A DNA stretch of 64,000 bases, from positions 1 through 64,000 of the forward strand of contig NZ_CGBP01000008.1 in assembly GCF_001053095.1 (NCBI RefSeq), written 5' to 3'. The first letter of the stretch is position 1, and each line of letters opens with the position of its first letter. The DNA is from Yersinia similis (GTDB lineage Bacteria > Pseudomonadota > Gammaproteobacteria > Enterobacterales > Enterobacteriaceae). A model generated the notes under the pieces. That model was not told the DNA's origin. It ran no database searches and saw only the letters and a list, made by a program, of their open reading frames with translations. Made by a program: the position numbers and the translations under genes. Shown here piece by piece: positions 52,354 through 64,000 of this stretch.

Positions 52354-52513
52354 GTTTCTGGCATTCTATGCCTTCCCTGGCACTCCCCTAAGCGCAAGTG
52401 CTTATCTGCGCCTGCTACATAATAGCTTCGCCCTAGTGCATTGAACTATAACCACGCTATTTATAGTCACTCTATTTTTGACAGAAACACCCATTATTTT
52501 ACAGAAATACCAA

Positions 52514-53764
52514 TCACAATCGCGCCATTGCCCCACCATTAGCGAAATACGCTTTAATACCAGAAAAAATAGATTCCGCTATCTGTTGCTGAAAACGACT
52601 GGTGCGTAATTTCCTCTCTTCTTCCAAATTACTGATGAACGCAGTTTCTACCAGAATTGATGGGATATCAGGTGCCTTTAATACCGCAAATCCTGCTTGA
52701 TCGACACGATTTTTGTGCAATTTGTTGATTTTACTCATCCGACTCAGTACTTCTTTACCAAACTTCAAGCTATCGTTGATAGTTGCGGTTTGTAATAAAT
52801 CAATAATGGTATGGTCAAGATAAGGGTCACCACTTTTGCTAACCCCACCAATCTGATCAGCCTCATTTTGTGTCTGGGCCAGAAAACGAGCGGCAGCACT
52901 GGTGGCTCCTTTGGTCGATAAAGCAAAGACCGAGGAGCCACTCGCCGCCCGATTGGTAAAAGCATCGGCATGAATCGAAATGAATAAATCCGCACGAAGC
53001 TTACGTGCTTTTGCCACGCGTACTTTCAGTGGGATAAAGACATCTTCATTACGAGTCATAAACACCCGCATATTGGCTTCTTTCTGAATCAACGCCCGTA
53101 GCCGACGGGCAATTTGTAGCACGACGTCTTTTTCCTTGGTTTTATTTTTGCCAATAGCCCCCGGATCTTCCCCGCCATGCCCAGGATCCAACATGATAAT
53201 AATGGGTCTGTCACGCCCTGCTTTACCTGCTTTGGGCGTTTCTGGTGGCAAGGTTCGATCCACATTACCTTTATTATAATCCTCCAATAGGGCCAGCAGA
53301 GGATCATCTTCTGCCGATGTGCCCCCCTCAGCAGGGTACAGATCGACCACCAAGCGATTACGAAATTCAGCGAAAGGTTTTAGAGTAAATAATTGAGGGC
53401 TGATACTTTGCTTCAATTCCAATACCAAACGGACAGTATTTTTATCAAACTGCCCTACCCGCGCCTGTTTAAGATAAGGGTCAGCGGATTGAACTTGCCG
53501 ACTGATCTCTTTCAATACGCTATTTAGCTGTACGCCTTCAATATCAACAACAATACGATCAGGATGAGTTAAGGCGAATTGGCGGTACTTCAGTGGTGTA
53601 TTTGACTCTAATGTGACTCGGGTGTAAGTAGAAGAGGGCCATACCCGGACAGCGACAATATGTGAAGATGCGGCAAATCCAACCCGGCTTATACTCAGCA
53701 TCCAAGCTGCTGCGGCACCTTGTAATAAACGGCGACGACCAGAATTATGATTTGAATCTGCCAT
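52514..53764 (-). CDS. amiC: N-acetylmuramoyl-L-alanine amidase AmiC
   Basis: AmiC cleaves septal peptidoglycan for daughter-cell separation and is activated by NlpD. The ATG at 53764, with GGAG upstream, gives 416 aa and an N-terminal twin-arginine signal ([14 protein letters not shown]) for Tat export. An AMIN domain (about 35-140) targets the septum. The amidase_3 domain shows the zinc motifs [22 protein letters not shown] and [10 protein letters not shown]. The in-frame Met six codons earlier would move the twin arginines inward. It is divergent from argA. Confidence 0.96.
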   Translation of the reverse strand: MADSNHNSGRRRLLQGAAAAWMLSISRVGFAASSHIVAVRVWPSSTYTRVTLESNTPLKYRQFALTHPDRIVVDIEGVQLNSVLKEISRQVQSADPYLKQARVGQFDKNTVRLVLELKQSISPQLFTLKPFAEFRNRLVVDLYPAEGGTSAEDDPLLALLEDYNKGNVDRTLPPETPKAGKAGRDRPIIIMLDPGHGGEDPGAIGKNKTKEKDVVLQIARRLRALIQKEANMRVFMTRNEDVFIPLKVRVAKARKLRADLFISIHADAFTNRAASGSSVFALSTKGATSAAARFLAQTQNEADQIGGVSKSGDPYLDHTIIDLLQTATINDSLKFGKEVLSRMSKINKLHKNRVDQAGFAVLKAPDIPSILVETAFISNLEEERKLRTSRFQQQIAESIFSGIKAYFANGGAMARL

Positions 53765-53932
53765 GTAACTCCAAAGTAACAACTAAAATCTAATAAAAAA
53801 ACAAACCAAAAAAAATTATGAGGAAAAACTTTAACGAATCAATTTAATGCTGTCATTAGAAAAACATCTTTATGTTACTCAGTTTATTAATGCATACACT
53901 TTATGTATATGCAGTTAGTATCAATTTCGTGC

Positions 53933-53988
53933 TTGCCATCTTGGTCAAAAAAGAATAAAAATACAAAAATACCGAATAAAAATTCAAA
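53933..53988 (+). promoter_or_regulatory. argA promoter region with tandem ARG boxes
   Basis: Two ArgR-type 18-bp boxes (53950-53967 and 53971-53988) each carry GAATAAAAAT and are spaced 21 bases centre to centre. That is the usual two-box, 3-bp-gap operator. The second reads GAATAAAAATTCA, close to consensus. A possible -35 TTGCCA (53933-53938) lies upstream, with an A/T-rich -10 overlapped by box 1. Arginine-ArgR repression of argA is inferred. Confidence 0.75.
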
Positions 53989-54000
53989 AGAGGATCTGCC

Positions 54001-55326
54001 GTGAAGGAACGTAGTACCGAACTGGTTCAAGGATTTCGCCACTCAGTTCCCTATATCAATGCGCACCGCGGCAAGACATTTGTTGTCATGTTGGGTGGCG
54101 AAGCGATTGAACATGAAAACTTCTCTAGTATCGTCAACGATATAGGCTTATTGCATAGCCTTGGGATCAGATTAGTCGTGGTATACGGTGCCCGACCACA
54201 GATTGACAGTAATCTGGCAGATCATAACTACGAACCTATTTATCATAAACATACCCGTGTGACTGACGCCCGGACTCTCGAGATGGTCAAGCAAGCAGCC
54301 GGTTTATTACAACTGGATATCACAGCCAGACTTTCAATGAGTTTGAACAACACCCCACTGCAAGGTGCACATATCAACGTAGTTAGCGGTAACTTTATCA
54401 TTGCTCAACCGCTAGGTGTGGATGATGGTGTTGATTATTGCCATAGTGGGCGTATCCGGCGCATTGATGAAGAAGCGATTCATCGCCAATTGGATAATGG
54501 TGCTATCGTTTTGCTGGGGCCTGTTGCGGTATCGGTCACGGGTGAGAGTTTTAATCTCACATCAGAGGAAGTTGCGACTCAGTTAGCCATCAAACTGAAA
54601 GCTGAGAAAATGATTGGATTCTGCTCATCGCAAGGGGTGACTGATAGCGAAGGTAATATTATTTCAGAGCTGTTTCCAAACGATGCGCAAAAGCGGATTG
54701 AAGACCTGGAACAAGATGGGGATTATAATTCGGGCACAGTACGTTTTCTGCGTGGCGCAGTTAAAGCATGCCGCAGCGGTGTGCGCCGTAGCCATTTACT
54801 CAGCTATCAGGAAGATGGTGCTCTGATTCAAGAACTCTTCTCCCGTGACGGTATCGGTACCCAGATTGTCATGGAAAGTGCGGAGCAAGTACGCCGAGCC
54901 ACTATCAACGACATCGGCGGTATCTTGGAACTGATCCGCCCATTGGAACAACAAGGGATCTTGGTGCGCCGTTCACGTGAACAATTAGAGATGGAGATCG
55001 ATAAGTTTACTATTATTGAACGGGATAATTTAACTATCGCTTGCGCCGCCCTCTATCCGTTCCCTGATGAACATATTGGTGAAATGGCTTGTGTCGCGGT
55101 CCATCCAGATTATCGCAGCTCCTCCCGGGGAGAGATGCTACTGAATAGGATAACCAATCAGGCGCGGCAAATGGGCCTTAAAAAGCTGTTTGTGCTGACC
55201 ACACGCAGCATTCACTGGTTCCAGGAACGCGGTTTTACACCTGCAGAGGTAGATGTTTTACCCATTCAAAAACAGGAGCTGTATAACTATCAGCGCCGTT
55301 CAAAAATCTTGCTGGCCGACCTGTAA
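54001..55326 (+). CDS. argA: N-acetylglutamate synthase
   Basis: ArgA acetylates glutamate with acetyl-CoA, the first step of arginine biosynthesis, and is feedback-inhibited by arginine. The 441-aa protein has an N-terminal amino-acid-kinase-like domain (about 25-290), which binds arginine and is not catalytic. A C-terminal GNAT domain follows, with the acetyl-CoA loop [17 protein letters not shown]. The start is GTG, with AGAGGA upstream. It ends before a terminator that abuts the recD stop. Confidence 0.96.
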   Translation: MKERSTELVQGFRHSVPYINAHRGKTFVVMLGGEAIEHENFSSIVNDIGLLHSLGIRLVVVYGARPQIDSNLADHNYEPIYHKHTRVTDARTLEMVKQAAGLLQLDITARLSMSLNNTPLQGAHINVVSGNFIIAQPLGVDDGVDYCHSGRIRRIDEEAIHRQLDNGAIVLLGPVAVSVTGESFNLTSEEVATQLAIKLKAEKMIGFCSSQGVTDSEGNIISELFPNDAQKRIEDLEQDGDYNSGTVRFLRGAVKACRSGVRRSHLLSYQEDGALIQELFSRDGIGTQIVMESAEQVRRATINDIGGILELIRPLEQQGILVRRSREQLEMEIDKFTIIERDNLTIACAALYPFPDEHIGEMACVAVHPDYRSSSRGEMLLNRITNQARQMGLKKLFVLTTRSIHWFQERGFTPAEVDVLPIQKQELYNYQRRSKILLADL

Positions 55327-55421
55327 CCGCCACCTTAATCCTTTTGTACTTGCGTACTTGAAATTAGGGGCAGTGGCAGTGCCTATATTCACTCACTCAG
55401 ATCACTTATTTGAAGTAGATA

Positions 55422-55450
55422 CCTCAGGGCGCTTATGCCCTGAGGTTATT
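55422..55450. terminator. Terminator between convergent argA and recD
   Basis: CCTCAGGGC (55422-55430) pairs perfectly with GCCCTGAGG (55437-55445) around loop GCTTAT. It touches the recD stop codon. It probably serves argA on the plus strand (TTATT follows) and may also act on recD. Confidence 0.75.
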
Positions 55451-57374
55451 GGCGATTTAATTTATTCAAGCGATCAACTAGCCCGCTCAGCCGGAGAGTC
55501 GGTGTGCGTATCGCATTACTTAGCACGGCATCGCTGCAATAAAGCGTCAAATGTTGGCGGGCGCGGGTAATTGCGGTATAGACCAATTCACGGGTTAACA
55601 CCGGCATAAACGTGTTAGGTAGTACCAATGCTGTGTGTTCAAACTCTGAACCCTGCGATTTGTGAACCGTCATGGCATAAGCGGTTTCATGGCTGGGGAG
55701 GCGACTAGGTTGCACTGACTTTATATTGCCATCGGGCAATTGAAAATATACCCGTAGCTCGCCTTCACTGTCATGTAAGGCAATACCAATATCTCCGTTG
55801 AATAAACCAAGTGCGCTGTCATTAAGTTCTATCATCACTGGCCGCCCAACATACCAACGGCCAGAAGGCCCTGGTGAACGGATAATGAATCCTTTACGAT
55901 GTAAAACCTGTTCAATGCGTTCGTTTAAGCCACTGACACCGAATGGCCCAGACCGTAATGCGCACAGAAGTTGATAACGGCCAAATGCTGCCAGTACCTC
56001 TGCCGCAGGTGCTAACGCAGCCACCCGCTCGAGGTAATGCTGATAGCCCACAGCACAAGCCTCCAAAAGTACCTGATAATCTTCCTCATCGACCAGAGGG
56101 AAGCGTTCAACATCAGAATATGCACCGTTTAATACGGATAAAGCATGCCGATACTCCCCTGCATTAACTGCCAGAGCAAGCTGCCCAACTCCCGACTTTT
56201 CATCGAAACGGTAACTTTTACGCAGTAAACACAAGCTATCGCGTACATTCGCTGAATCAGAATAGGTTTCATCTGGCTGCACTTTACTGGCTAATACATC
56301 ATTAGTTAACAAATAGCCCGTTAACTGAGTTAATTGCTGTGCCCGTTGCTCGCTGTAACCTAATTCGGCAAAACGGCAGATATCACCTAGAACTGCCCCC
56401 GCCTCAACAGATGCCAGTTGGTCACGGTCACCAAGGAATATCACCCTGGCCTTGGCAGGTAAGGCCGCAATTAAGCGCGCCATCATAGGTAAATCAACCA
56501 TTGATGCTTCATCAACGACCAGTACATCAAGACTTAATGGATTACCACGGTGGTAACGCAGGCGCTGGCTATTGGGCTGAGCACCCAGTAAGCGGTGCAA
56601 AGTCGAAGCCTGATCAGGGAATAATTTACGTTCATCATCAGTAAGAGAGAGTTGCCGAATAGCTTTGCCCAGTGATTCAGTAAGACGTGCAGCGGCTTTA
56701 CCGGTTGGTGCAGCAAGTTGAATACGTAAACGTTGCCCCTGGCTAAGCCGTATCAATGCCGTCAAAAGTTTGGCAACTGTGGTGGTTTTCCCCGTGCCCG
56801 GCCCGCCGGAAATAACTGAAATTCTACGGGTAGCCGCAACCGCTGCCGCCACTTTTTGCCAATCAACCTCACTACCAGCACAACCAAACAAAGCGTCTAG
56901 CGTCTCCCGTAATAGCGATTCATCAACAGAAGTGGCAATACCTTTACTGGCCATAAAATCACTATCTCTGTTCATAAAAACAGAGTCACTGGCAATAAAT
57001 TGGACAACATCTCCTTCGTACTGCCACATTCGTTGCAGATATAAACGTTCCTGCTGTAGCACTAATGGTGTTGGTTGCGAGCCATCACTGACTACCGCGG
57101 AGTTTTGTAATGCCTGTAGCCACTGCGTTCTATCTGGAGAACCCGCCGCCTGCCATAGCGCCAGTGATAAATCGGGTTGCCGCCCACCAAATAACAGTTC
57201 TGGCTGCAAATAATGTAATGGCAGGCAAACATGACCGGCCCCTGCTTCTGCACTAAGGATCGCGGCGACCAGTTGTAACTGCGGGTTATCATCACCGGCA
57301 ATCATTCGTGAAAACTGCACATCCAGTGGGCGCAATAAGCGGTCTCGAGCAGCCTGAGCCAATAACGTCATCAT
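55446..57374 (-). CDS. recD: Exodeoxyribonuclease V subunit alpha, RecD helicase
   Basis: RecD is the fast 5'-3' helicase of RecBCD, which processes double-strand breaks until Chi. The 642-aa SF1B helicase has Walker [10 protein letters not shown] at 190-198, the Walker B DEASMVDL and the C-terminal [11 protein letters not shown] and YTAITRAR motifs. It is about 34 aa longer than E. coli RecD. The difference includes an insertion near [19 protein letters not shown]. The start overlaps recB as ATGA. Confidence 0.96.
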   Translation of the reverse strand: MMTLLAQAARDRLLRPLDVQFSRMIAGDDNPQLQLVAAILSAEAGAGHVCLPLHYLQPELLFGGRQPDLSLALWQAAGSPDRTQWLQALQNSAVVSDGSQPTPLVLQQERLYLQRMWQYEGDVVQFIASDSVFMNRDSDFMASKGIATSVDESLLRETLDALFGCAGSEVDWQKVAAAVAATRRISVISGGPGTGKTTTVAKLLTALIRLSQGQRLRIQLAAPTGKAAARLTESLGKAIRQLSLTDDERKLFPDQASTLHRLLGAQPNSQRLRYHRGNPLSLDVLVVDEASMVDLPMMARLIAALPAKARVIFLGDRDQLASVEAGAVLGDICRFAELGYSEQRAQQLTQLTGYLLTNDVLASKVQPDETYSDSANVRDSLCLLRKSYRFDEKSGVGQLALAVNAGEYRHALSVLNGAYSDVERFPLVDEEDYQVLLEACAVGYQHYLERVAALAPAAEVLAAFGRYQLLCALRSGPFGVSGLNERIEQVLHRKGFIIRSPGPSGRWYVGRPVMIELNDSALGLFNGDIGIALHDSEGELRVYFQLPDGNIKSVQPSRLPSHETAYAMTVHKSQGSEFEHTALVLPNTFMPVLTRELVYTAITRARQHLTLYCSDAVLSNAIRTPTLRLSGLVDRLNKLNRQ

Positions 57375-60300
57375 CGTGATGCCCTCTCGTCGCTGTGGAT
57401 GGCGTTGCTACAGTTGTTGTCACTAGCAATTGCGTTACTGCCGATTGTGCCACTGAATAAGTGATCCATTTCTTCAATCAGTTTCTGTTCAGGCCGGCAA
57501 TTAAAAATACCGTGCCCTGGATGCTGCTGACCAACGCCGCGCAAGAAGAGATAAATAACCCCACCAAAGTGGCGTTGATAGTCATAATCTGCCAAGCGAT
57601 GGCGTAAATAGCGGTGTAAAGCCAAAGTATAAAGTTGATATTGCAGATCATAGCGATGTTCAGCCATCGCTTGCGTCATCGCCTCAACGGTATAAGCACT
57701 ACTGTCTTCACCCAACCAGTTGGATTTGTAATCCAGTAAGTAATATCGCCCCTGCCAGCAAAAAACCAAGTCAATAAATCCTTTGAGCATCCCTCTAACC
57801 TGTTGAAAATCCAATGCAGGACACTGTCGAGAGAGAGGATCATACTGTTTGATTAAACGGTCTAATACCTCAGCACGTAGCAGGCTATCGATTGGTAGAT
57901 AAAATTGTAGCTCTGCCTGTTTGCTCTCTGGCAACAACCCAGCCAAAGTGGCCCCAGTATCATTAAGTGGCGTTTGCACAATATCATTTAGCCATTGGTG
58001 TAACACGGGTGCCCACTGTTCGCTAAAACCCTGTAGCTGTAACCGCTCAGATAACCACTCCAGTTCAATCGGTTGACTGAAATCTAATGGCTCAAGCAAA
58101 TCATGTAAGAAAGTCCCTGGGGCCGCCCCCCGAGGGAAGGTATGAGGTGTTAAATGGCCTTCTGTCACCACCGCCTGTTCACCTACGGCATCAATATCCA
58201 ACCGTGGCAGCAACACCTGTAATGGCGCGCCCAGAGCTTGCGATACGTCCCCTGTTGTGGAGCCATATAGCTTCTTTGTGGAGCTAGACTGCTGTAACCC
58301 GGAATAGCTGGTTATGCGCCAATAATCTTGCATTTGCCGGGTAAAATGACGTGCAGTAAGTTCAGGCAAGGCTTTAGGCTGTGGTTGCCAAGGTTTATCA
58401 TCAGATGGCTCAACAGGCGAAACGCAAATATCGCCATTAGATGAGAGCGCTAAGTCAGTTAACTTTTCTCTTAGATAATGAGCATCACTAGGTTGACCAT
58501 GCTGGATCAAATAGCCTAACGCACTGCGATGCATATCGCTCTCGCCTTGCTTTTTCCTGCCACCTTTAATCAGCGGTGCAATGCCCACGCTGCAATGATA
58601 AACCGAACGCGTCAACGCGACATACAATAGCCGTAAATCCTCAGCCAGACGTTCTTCTTCAGCTAAAGCCTGGCTTTCTTCATCAGCATTAAGATCAAGT
58701 AAAGCCTCAAAGCTATGTCGGTCATGGTAAAGCACATTTTGTTGTTGCCGGAAATTACCGATAAAAGGCAACCAAACCAATGGATATTCCAACCCTTTCG
58801 ATTTATGGATAGTAACCACTCGAACCAAATGACGATCACTTTCCAAGCGTAATTGTTGACTATCTGACTGGGGATTAGGTCGGGCGATTTGCTGTGCTAA
58901 CCAGCGAATTAGTGCGTGCTCACTATCCAGTTGCGAGGCGGCCTCTTGTAGTAATTCCCCCAGATGTAGTAAATCTGTCAGCCGACGCTCCCCACCGGGT
59001 GTCGCCAACAAGTTTTCAGCTAAATGGCGGCGGGCCATCATCTCCCGCAGCATGGGTAATACCCCACGTCGCTGCCAATGATGGTGATAGTGATCAAACT
59101 CATCGACCAGCGCATCCCAGGCTCGCTCATCGTGATTTAACTCATCCAACATTCTTGCATCCAACCCCAAGATACCCGTAGCCATAGCACTACGTAGTGC
59201 ACGTTCCTGCTCTGGTGCTAACACGGCTTGCAGTATCCACAAGAGATCTTTTGCTTCTGTAGTATCAAAGACACTGTCACGATTAGATAAATAGACCGAT
59301 GGGATCGCCAGCGCACTGAGCGCATCACGTATCAATGCGGCCTCTACCCGGCTACGCACCAGTATGGTTATATCTGATGCCTGAACCGGTTTTGGTCCTT
59401 TCGTGGTCAGTAGTGCTGCTTGCCCCTGCTGACCTGCAGTCAACCAATCACGAATTTGTGCTGCACATTGTCTAGCCATTGATTGTTGGTACTCACTTAC
59501 ACCAACACCGTCACCGGGTTGCAGCCAAAAGTGTAGCGCGGGTTGTTTTTCTCCTTTAATTTCAAAGGATAAATCATGGTTCTTTTCGGCGGCAGCGACC
59601 TTAATAAAGGGGATCTGCTCAAATAAGAAAGGCGTATTAACCAGACTAAATAGCCTGTTCACTGATTGCACCATGGGAAAAGAAGAGCGCCAGTTAGTTT
59701 CCAATGTGTAGTGGGCGCTTACTTCTGAACGGGCACGAATATAGGTAAATATATCTGCACCACGAAAAGCATAAATAGCCTGTTTAGGATCACCAATCAA
59801 CAATAAAGCGTACCCTTCTTGCCCACCATAAACGGTGTGGAAAATGCGGTATTGTTGTGGATCGGTATCCTGGAATTCATCAATCATTGCAACGGGATAG
59901 CGGGCACGAATAGATTGGGCGAGCAACTCGCCACCCGATTGCTGTAATGCGGCATCTAACTTACTGAGTAAGTCATCAAACCCCAGCTCAGCACGCTGCC
60001 GTTTTTCCTGCTGTACAGAAAACCGTATTTCGCCGATGGCTCGGGCTAAAATAAGATCCCTCAACGTTAGGGGCTGCTCAAATATCGAGTCTATAGCACT
60101 AAATAAAGTATGTTGTGGAGCGGCCCCCTTCTTGGTTTTCTCTAATAACACCGACTGGCGAAATTTTTCCAGTTCTTTAGGTAATTGATAATCTTCCGTT
60201 TCCTGCTCCGCCCATAATCCTACCTTTTCCAGCCAGTTAGGTAAGTGCTTGCTGCTATAACTGCGTTTATCAACGCCAGAACGACTAATTAACGCTTCTA

Positions 60301-61030
60301 ATTCAGAGGCGGCTAAACGCCACTCTGCTTTGAGTGCATCAATCTGTGTCACAACGTGCTGATGGCGGCTGAGGATCGTTTCATCGTCACCGGGCGCTTG
60401 CCGAAACTTTGGCGTTTCACCTTGTAAGTAAGCACTCAGATCACTGAGTAATGCCTCCGGCCCGCTCCACTCCTGACTTACTGCCCGTGCGATGACTAAG
60501 GGAAGCGGATAACAATGACGCCGCCAAAAGTCAGCACAGGCCTGCCGCCATAATGGGAGTTCATCCTGAACTAACGTTTGTTCAAACAAAATGCCGGATT
60601 CAAAAGCGTTATTTGCCAGCATTCTTTGACAGAAGCCATGAATAGTGTAAATCGCGGCTTCATCCATCTGACGCTCAGCCGCCAATAATTGCGCGGCGGC
60701 GGCGGCCAAATCGGTGATTTCGGCTAATAGAGCCTGGTGCATTGGGTCATCACTGACTCCCCGTACGCAAGCGATACGCAACCCATGGATATTATCGCGA
60801 ATTCGCCCCCTGAGCTCTTCGGTCGCAGCTTCAGTAAAGGTCACCACAAGGATCTCCTCCACCATTAAAGGGCGAAGGAATGCAGCATCACCCCCTAACC
60901 CAAGCAACAATCTAAGATAAAGGACCCCGATGGTAAATGTCTTACCAGTACCGGCAGAGGCTTCTATCAGCCTCTCGCCATATAGGGGAAGCGTCAGCGG
61001 TTCAAGCCGCTGGGGAGTCGTGGGTGTCAT
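57371..61030 (-). CDS. recB: Exodeoxyribonuclease V subunit beta, RecB helicase-nuclease
   Basis: RecB is the 3'-5' helicase and the only nuclease of RecBCD, and it loads RecA. The ATG at 61030 overlaps the ptrA stop (ATGA) and gives 1219 aa. The upstream in-frame start at 61093 lies within ptrA. Walker [10 protein letters not shown] is at 23-31, and helicase motifs [26 protein letters not shown] and [13 protein letters not shown] follow. The nuclease LLDYKSN motif places Asp1100 and Lys1102. It is about 39 aa longer than E. coli RecB, including a Ser/Asn-rich C-terminal tail. Confidence 0.96.
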   Translation of the reverse strand: MTPTTPQRLEPLTLPLYGERLIEASAGTGKTFTIGVLYLRLLLGLGGDAAFLRPLMVEEILVVTFTEAATEELRGRIRDNIHGLRIACVRGVSDDPMHQALLAEITDLAAAAAQLLAAERQMDEAAIYTIHGFCQRMLANNAFESGILFEQTLVQDELPLWRQACADFWRRHCYPLPLVIARAVSQEWSGPEALLSDLSAYLQGETPKFRQAPGDDETILSRHQHVVTQIDALKAEWRLAASELEALISRSGVDKRSYSSKHLPNWLEKVGLWAEQETEDYQLPKELEKFRQSVLLEKTKKGAAPQHTLFSAIDSIFEQPLTLRDLILARAIGEIRFSVQQEKRQRAELGFDDLLSKLDAALQQSGGELLAQSIRARYPVAMIDEFQDTDPQQYRIFHTVYGGQEGYALLLIGDPKQAIYAFRGADIFTYIRARSEVSAHYTLETNWRSSFPMVQSVNRLFSLVNTPFLFEQIPFIKVAAAEKNHDLSFEIKGEKQPALHFWLQPGDGVGVSEYQQSMARQCAAQIRDWLTAGQQGQAALLTTKGPKPVQASDITILVRSRVEAALIRDALSALAIPSVYLSNRDSVFDTTEAKDLLWILQAVLAPEQERALRSAMATGILGLDARMLDELNHDERAWDALVDEFDHYHHHWQRRGVLPMLREMMARRHLAENLLATPGGERRLTDLLHLGELLQEAASQLDSEHALIRWLAQQIARPNPQSDSQQLRLESDRHLVRVVTIHKSKGLEYPLVWLPFIGNFRQQQNVLYHDRHSFEALLDLNADEESQALAEEERLAEDLRLLYVALTRSVYHCSVGIAPLIKGGRKKQGESDMHRSALGYLIQHGQPSDAHYLREKLTDLALSSNGDICVSPVEPSDDKPWQPQPKALPELTARHFTRQMQDYWRITSYSGLQQSSSTKKLYGSTTGDVSQALGAPLQVLLPRLDIDAVGEQAVVTEGHLTPHTFPRGAAPGTFLHDLLEPLDFSQPIELEWLSERLQLQGFSEQWAPVLHQWLNDIVQTPLNDTGATLAGLLPESKQAELQFYLPIDSLLRAEVLDRLIKQYDPLSRQCPALDFQQVRGMLKGFIDLVFCWQGRYYLLDYKSNWLGEDSSAYTVEAMTQAMAEHRYDLQYQLYTLALHRYLRHRLADYDYQRHFGGVIYLFLRGVGQQHPGHGIFNCRPEQKLIEEMDHLFSGTIGSNAIASDNNCSNAIHSDERASR

Positions 61031-63915
61031 GGAGCCAATACCTTCTGCGGCAGCGTAGCCTGTAAAGAGGAGGTGGTAGGATAAGTTTTCCATCCCTCCG
61101 GTACCGCGAACCCTCCGGCCTGCCCCTGACCTTTAACTTGAGAAAGCAGTGCCAGACCTTGTGGTTTAATTACCGCTTGCTGGAAGAAATCCGCCAGTTC
61201 ATTAGCAGTAAGCTGTTTCACTTGAGCAATCATCTTCTCACGGCTATCAAATGCAAAGTTATTGCGATTGAAGTCATTACTGTAGCGCCCAGCCTCTTCA
61301 TCTAATGTCTGTGGCCTTTGCAATAATTGATTGACCAGCCCCTGCTTATATTGTTCAAAATCATCGGGCTTCATTTCGCGCAGGCGTTTTTCAGCTTGTG
61401 GATAGAACGCGAGGTATCGCTGGTAAAGATAATTAGGTTCCTTACTGTTACTTTGCAGTAAGAAGCCGATACCCCATTGATGACCAACCGATATTGGGAA
61501 AGAAAATACGGCATAACCAAGCTGTTCTTCTGTGCGTAATTGATCGTAGAACCATGGTTGAATGATCTGCCCTAACAAGGCGCTACGTGCTACACCAGCA
61601 ATTTCTGTATAGCCAGTAGGGACATAGACTGCCGCCAAAGCTGCGTCAGAACTACTGCCGACCCGTTCCATATTGGCCAACTGTGTTTTCTCAATGATGA
61701 CATCTTCACCGACCCACCAAGTCGTTCCGATTAAATTCAGCTGTTTTTTCAGCGATTCAGTGAGTTCTGTGACTTGTTCGGCTGTCATATTGCCCACGGC
61801 CAAAACTTCTATCGCAGACTGTTTCAGTAAATCATCCCGATAGGTCAGCACATCCTGCACACTGATGCTATCAAGTAGTTTACGTCGCTCACTTCGCTCC
61901 GAATAAGGCACATTAGATAGCAGCTTAGCGGGCTGAATAGCCAACTCATAAGCTTTGCCTTTCTCTGCCACGTCTAATTGCTCACGATACCAAGATTTGG
62001 CCTGCACCAATTGCTCTTCTGTTGGTGTAAAACTGGCATAGCCTGCAACCAAAGATGTCAGTAACTGCGGCATACGCTGTGTAAAGCCATCAGCATTAAC
62101 ATACAAACCATTGTTCGGTGCGGTAGAGAAACTGATCCCGCCAATAGAGGCCTGGTAACTCAGTTGGTCAAGTGAGAGACCCGCAAGGTAATCCGTCAGG
62201 GCAAAAAGCACCTGATGGCGAGCTGAGTCCAATGCATGAGGGTTGCGGAAAGCAACCGTAATATCGGCTTTTGGTTCGTCAGCAAAATACTGACTTGGCA
62301 TGTAGAACACCCGTAATCCTGGCTGGTCTGCCACATTCTGTGGGCGGGTAATGTTCTTATCTGCTTTGATCAGAGTGAAATTATCAGGAATATACGAGTT
62401 AAGTGCTGGCAAACTTAGCGCAATTTTTTGCCCTAGTTGCTGCCATTCTTTCATCCGCTGTGCGCCTATTTTATCAACCTGATAAGGTGCATCGACAAAA
62501 TAAGCGACTTTGTTGTGCGGTTCTTCAGGGCTGACAAACCAAATACGGGCATTTTCAGGCGTCATCTCGGCCAATCGGGACGCAATAGCTTTGGGATCAT
62601 ACTGATCAGCCAGATAAGGCGCATCAAGCGTATGTGCAACAGGAACTCGTAACATCATATCCACGAGCCATTCGATATAGTCCATATCACGGGTGATAGA
62701 GGGATAACGGAAATCGAGATTCAATACATGTGCAATTTCATCGAAATAGCTTTTTTTAATCCCCTCTTTATGCAGCATATTGATGTAATCAAAAATTGCC
62801 GCGACTACAACATCACGTTGTGCCAGCCCCTTATCGGTTAGCGAGACAGTGATAGAGAACACCCCCCCATTTCTATCCAACATTGGGTCAGCGCCCGCAT
62901 TGATTGCATCTGCCAGCCCTTGTTTTTGTAGCCAGTCAGATAAGGTGTTTTTACTGCGATTACTGATCAAATAACTAATATAGGTATCTGTTTTACTACG
63001 AAAATCCACACTATTGTTCGCAATGCGGAAATCTACTTTTAGCTGTTTACGGGGTTGGGCTGGAACATAATGAATAATGATCCCCGTTTGGTCAGGTGTA
63101 ACGACCGGGACAGTAATCGTTGGTACTTTTGCATCCCTATTAGGGATACGACCGAAGGTGTCTGCGGCTAATTGTGCTAGCTGCTCTAATGATTGGTTGC
63201 TGTACAACACCCCCACCATGATATTTGCAGAATAGTAGCGGTGATAGAAGCTAACCAATTCATCATGTAGCTTGCCATCTGGCTTGTCCCTAAGAGTTTC
63301 AAGGTTACCACCAGAAAAACGTGCGCTTGGATGTGCCGGGTTAAGCGTTTCTGCATTAACTTGCGCCATACGCATACCATCGCGTGAACGGGCCATCGTC
63401 AATTCAGCATTGACAGCATTACGCTCACGATCCGCGTTAATGGGGTCTAACAAAGGTTCGGCAATGGCATCCGCCAACCGCTCAACCGCAGGGGCTAATG
63501 CATCATTTTCAATTTCAAGATAGAAAGCGGTTCGGTAAGAAGCCGTGCTCGCATTATGGCTCCCTCCGTGCTTTTTCAGAAATTCAGAAAAACTGCCAGG
63601 TTCAGGGAAATGCTTGGACCCCATGAGCACCATATGCTCTAGGTAATGGGCCAAACCTAGCTGATTATCTGGGTCTTCCAGTGACCCTATCGGTAGCGCT
63701 AAAGCCGCCAAAGATTTAGGGGCTTGTGTATCGGAAACCAGTAGCACTGTCATGCCATTGGATAATTTTATTGCCTGATATTTACGTAAGTCATGTTCAC
63801 TTTTGTAAATGGTTTCCGCCAAAGGTTGCCACGCGGGAGTTGCAGCCCAGCTCAATGGAGCCAGTAAACCTAATAAGAAAACGATACCGACAATGCGGGC
63901 AAGCTGTTTATGCAT
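61027..63915 (-). CDS. ptrA: Protease III (pitrilysin)
   Basis: Pitrilysin is a periplasmic zinc metalloprotease of the M16 (insulinase) family that degrades small peptides. The 962-aa precursor has a signal peptide (about 1-24), the inverted zinc motif HYLEH (His90, Glu93, His94), and a second, inactive M16 half. It lies between recC (expected beyond the right edge) and recB, as in E. coli. The 4-base overlap with recB suggests co-translation. Confidence 0.96.
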   Translation of the reverse strand: MHKQLARIVGIVFLLGLLAPLSWAATPAWQPLAETIYKSEHDLRKYQAIKLSNGMTVLLVSDTQAPKSLAALALPIGSLEDPDNQLGLAHYLEHMVLMGSKHFPEPGSFSEFLKKHGGSHNASTASYRTAFYLEIENDALAPAVERLADAIAEPLLDPINADRERNAVNAELTMARSRDGMRMAQVNAETLNPAHPSARFSGGNLETLRDKPDGKLHDELVSFYHRYYSANIMVGVLYSNQSLEQLAQLAADTFGRIPNRDAKVPTITVPVVTPDQTGIIIHYVPAQPRKQLKVDFRIANNSVDFRSKTDTYISYLISNRSKNTLSDWLQKQGLADAINAGADPMLDRNGGVFSITVSLTDKGLAQRDVVVAAIFDYINMLHKEGIKKSYFDEIAHVLNLDFRYPSITRDMDYIEWLVDMMLRVPVAHTLDAPYLADQYDPKAIASRLAEMTPENARIWFVSPEEPHNKVAYFVDAPYQVDKIGAQRMKEWQQLGQKIALSLPALNSYIPDNFTLIKADKNITRPQNVADQPGLRVFYMPSQYFADEPKADITVAFRNPHALDSARHQVLFALTDYLAGLSLDQLSYQASIGGISFSTAPNNGLYVNADGFTQRMPQLLTSLVAGYASFTPTEEQLVQAKSWYREQLDVAEKGKAYELAIQPAKLLSNVPYSERSERRKLLDSISVQDVLTYRDDLLKQSAIEVLAVGNMTAEQVTELTESLKKQLNLIGTTWWVGEDVIIEKTQLANMERVGSSSDAALAAVYVPTGYTEIAGVARSALLGQIIQPWFYDQLRTEEQLGYAVFSFPISVGHQWGIGFLLQSNSKEPNYLYQRYLAFYPQAEKRLREMKPDDFEQYKQGLVNQLLQRPQTLDEEAGRYSNDFNRNNFAFDSREKMIAQVKQLTANELADFFQQAVIKPQGLALLSQVKGQGQAGGFAVPEGWKTYPTTSSLQATLPQKVLAP

Positions 63916-64000
63916 TCCATTTCTCCACTAGCTTCATAAGAATGGTCACTAAAGTACGTATTAGCTTTATTGTATTGAACTGACAACAAGCGTTCTTCAC

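Overview
The window is core chromosome of a Yersinia, most likely of the Y. pseudotuberculosis/Y. pestis complex. The GlnD, Skp, DnaE and Csd proteins read as Yersinia orthologues, and a 165-bp palindromic repeat that I take to be the Yersinia YPAL element occurs three times. The species call rests on recalled protein similarity, not on a search. I see no prophage, insertion sequence with a transposase, CRISPR array, integron or defence island. Nearly every gene has a clear E. coli counterpart, and I do not see a new multi-gene system here. The interesting material lies between the genes.

Layout. 1-200: tandem P1/P2 promoters of an rRNA operon that runs off the left edge. 217-3583: gmhB, then the MetJ-type-controlled metNIQ methionine importer. 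3644-6577: rcsF-trmO and proS. 6694-9118: nlpE, arfB-yaeQ and yaeP-rof. 9377-11688: a lone cytochrome c gene, tilS and yaeR. 11996-32182: a long leftward envelope, lipid and translation block, read from its upstream end as rpsB-tsf, pyrH, frr, dxr, uppS-cdsA-rseP-bamA-skp-lpxD-fabZ-lpxA-lpxB-rnhB-dnaE-accA. 32371-37578: map, glnD, dapD and yaeH. 37668-49277 and on to 50143: yqcA-truC-yqcC, the CsrB sRNA, syd, queF, ppnN, xni, ygdD-rlmM, gcvA/gcvB, csdA-csdE and tcdA. 50456-63915: mltA, three identical initiator tRNAs, amiC, argA and the recD-recB-ptrA cluster, with recC expected just past the right edge.

Functional themes. Outer-membrane biogenesis (lpx genes, bamA, skp, rseP, cdsA, uppS) sits beside envelope-stress sensors: RcsF for Rcs, NlpE for Cpx and RseP for sigma-E. 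Translation is heavily represented (rpsB, tsf, frr, proS, tilS, arfB, trmO, truC, rlmM, tcdA, three tRNA-fMet, map). Two global sRNAs are present: CsrB, with an upstream UvrY/GacA-type box, and GcvB opposite gcvA. RecBCD repair genes close the window.

Relative to E. coli K-12 as I recall it, the window joins two distant regions (gmhB to dapD/yaeH, and yqcA to recC) at about 37.6 kb. It lacks ldcC, sdaCB and ygdI, and adds a cytochrome c gene between rof and tilS.

Non-coding highlights. All three 165-bp elements sit exactly at the hairpin/U-tract junction of a gene-end terminator, in the same polarity relative to the upstream gene. A second palindromic repeat family occurs in at least five intergenic places. 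Several 15-17-bp tandem repeats look like candidate variable-number loci, and one of them encodes a C-terminal tail on FabZ.
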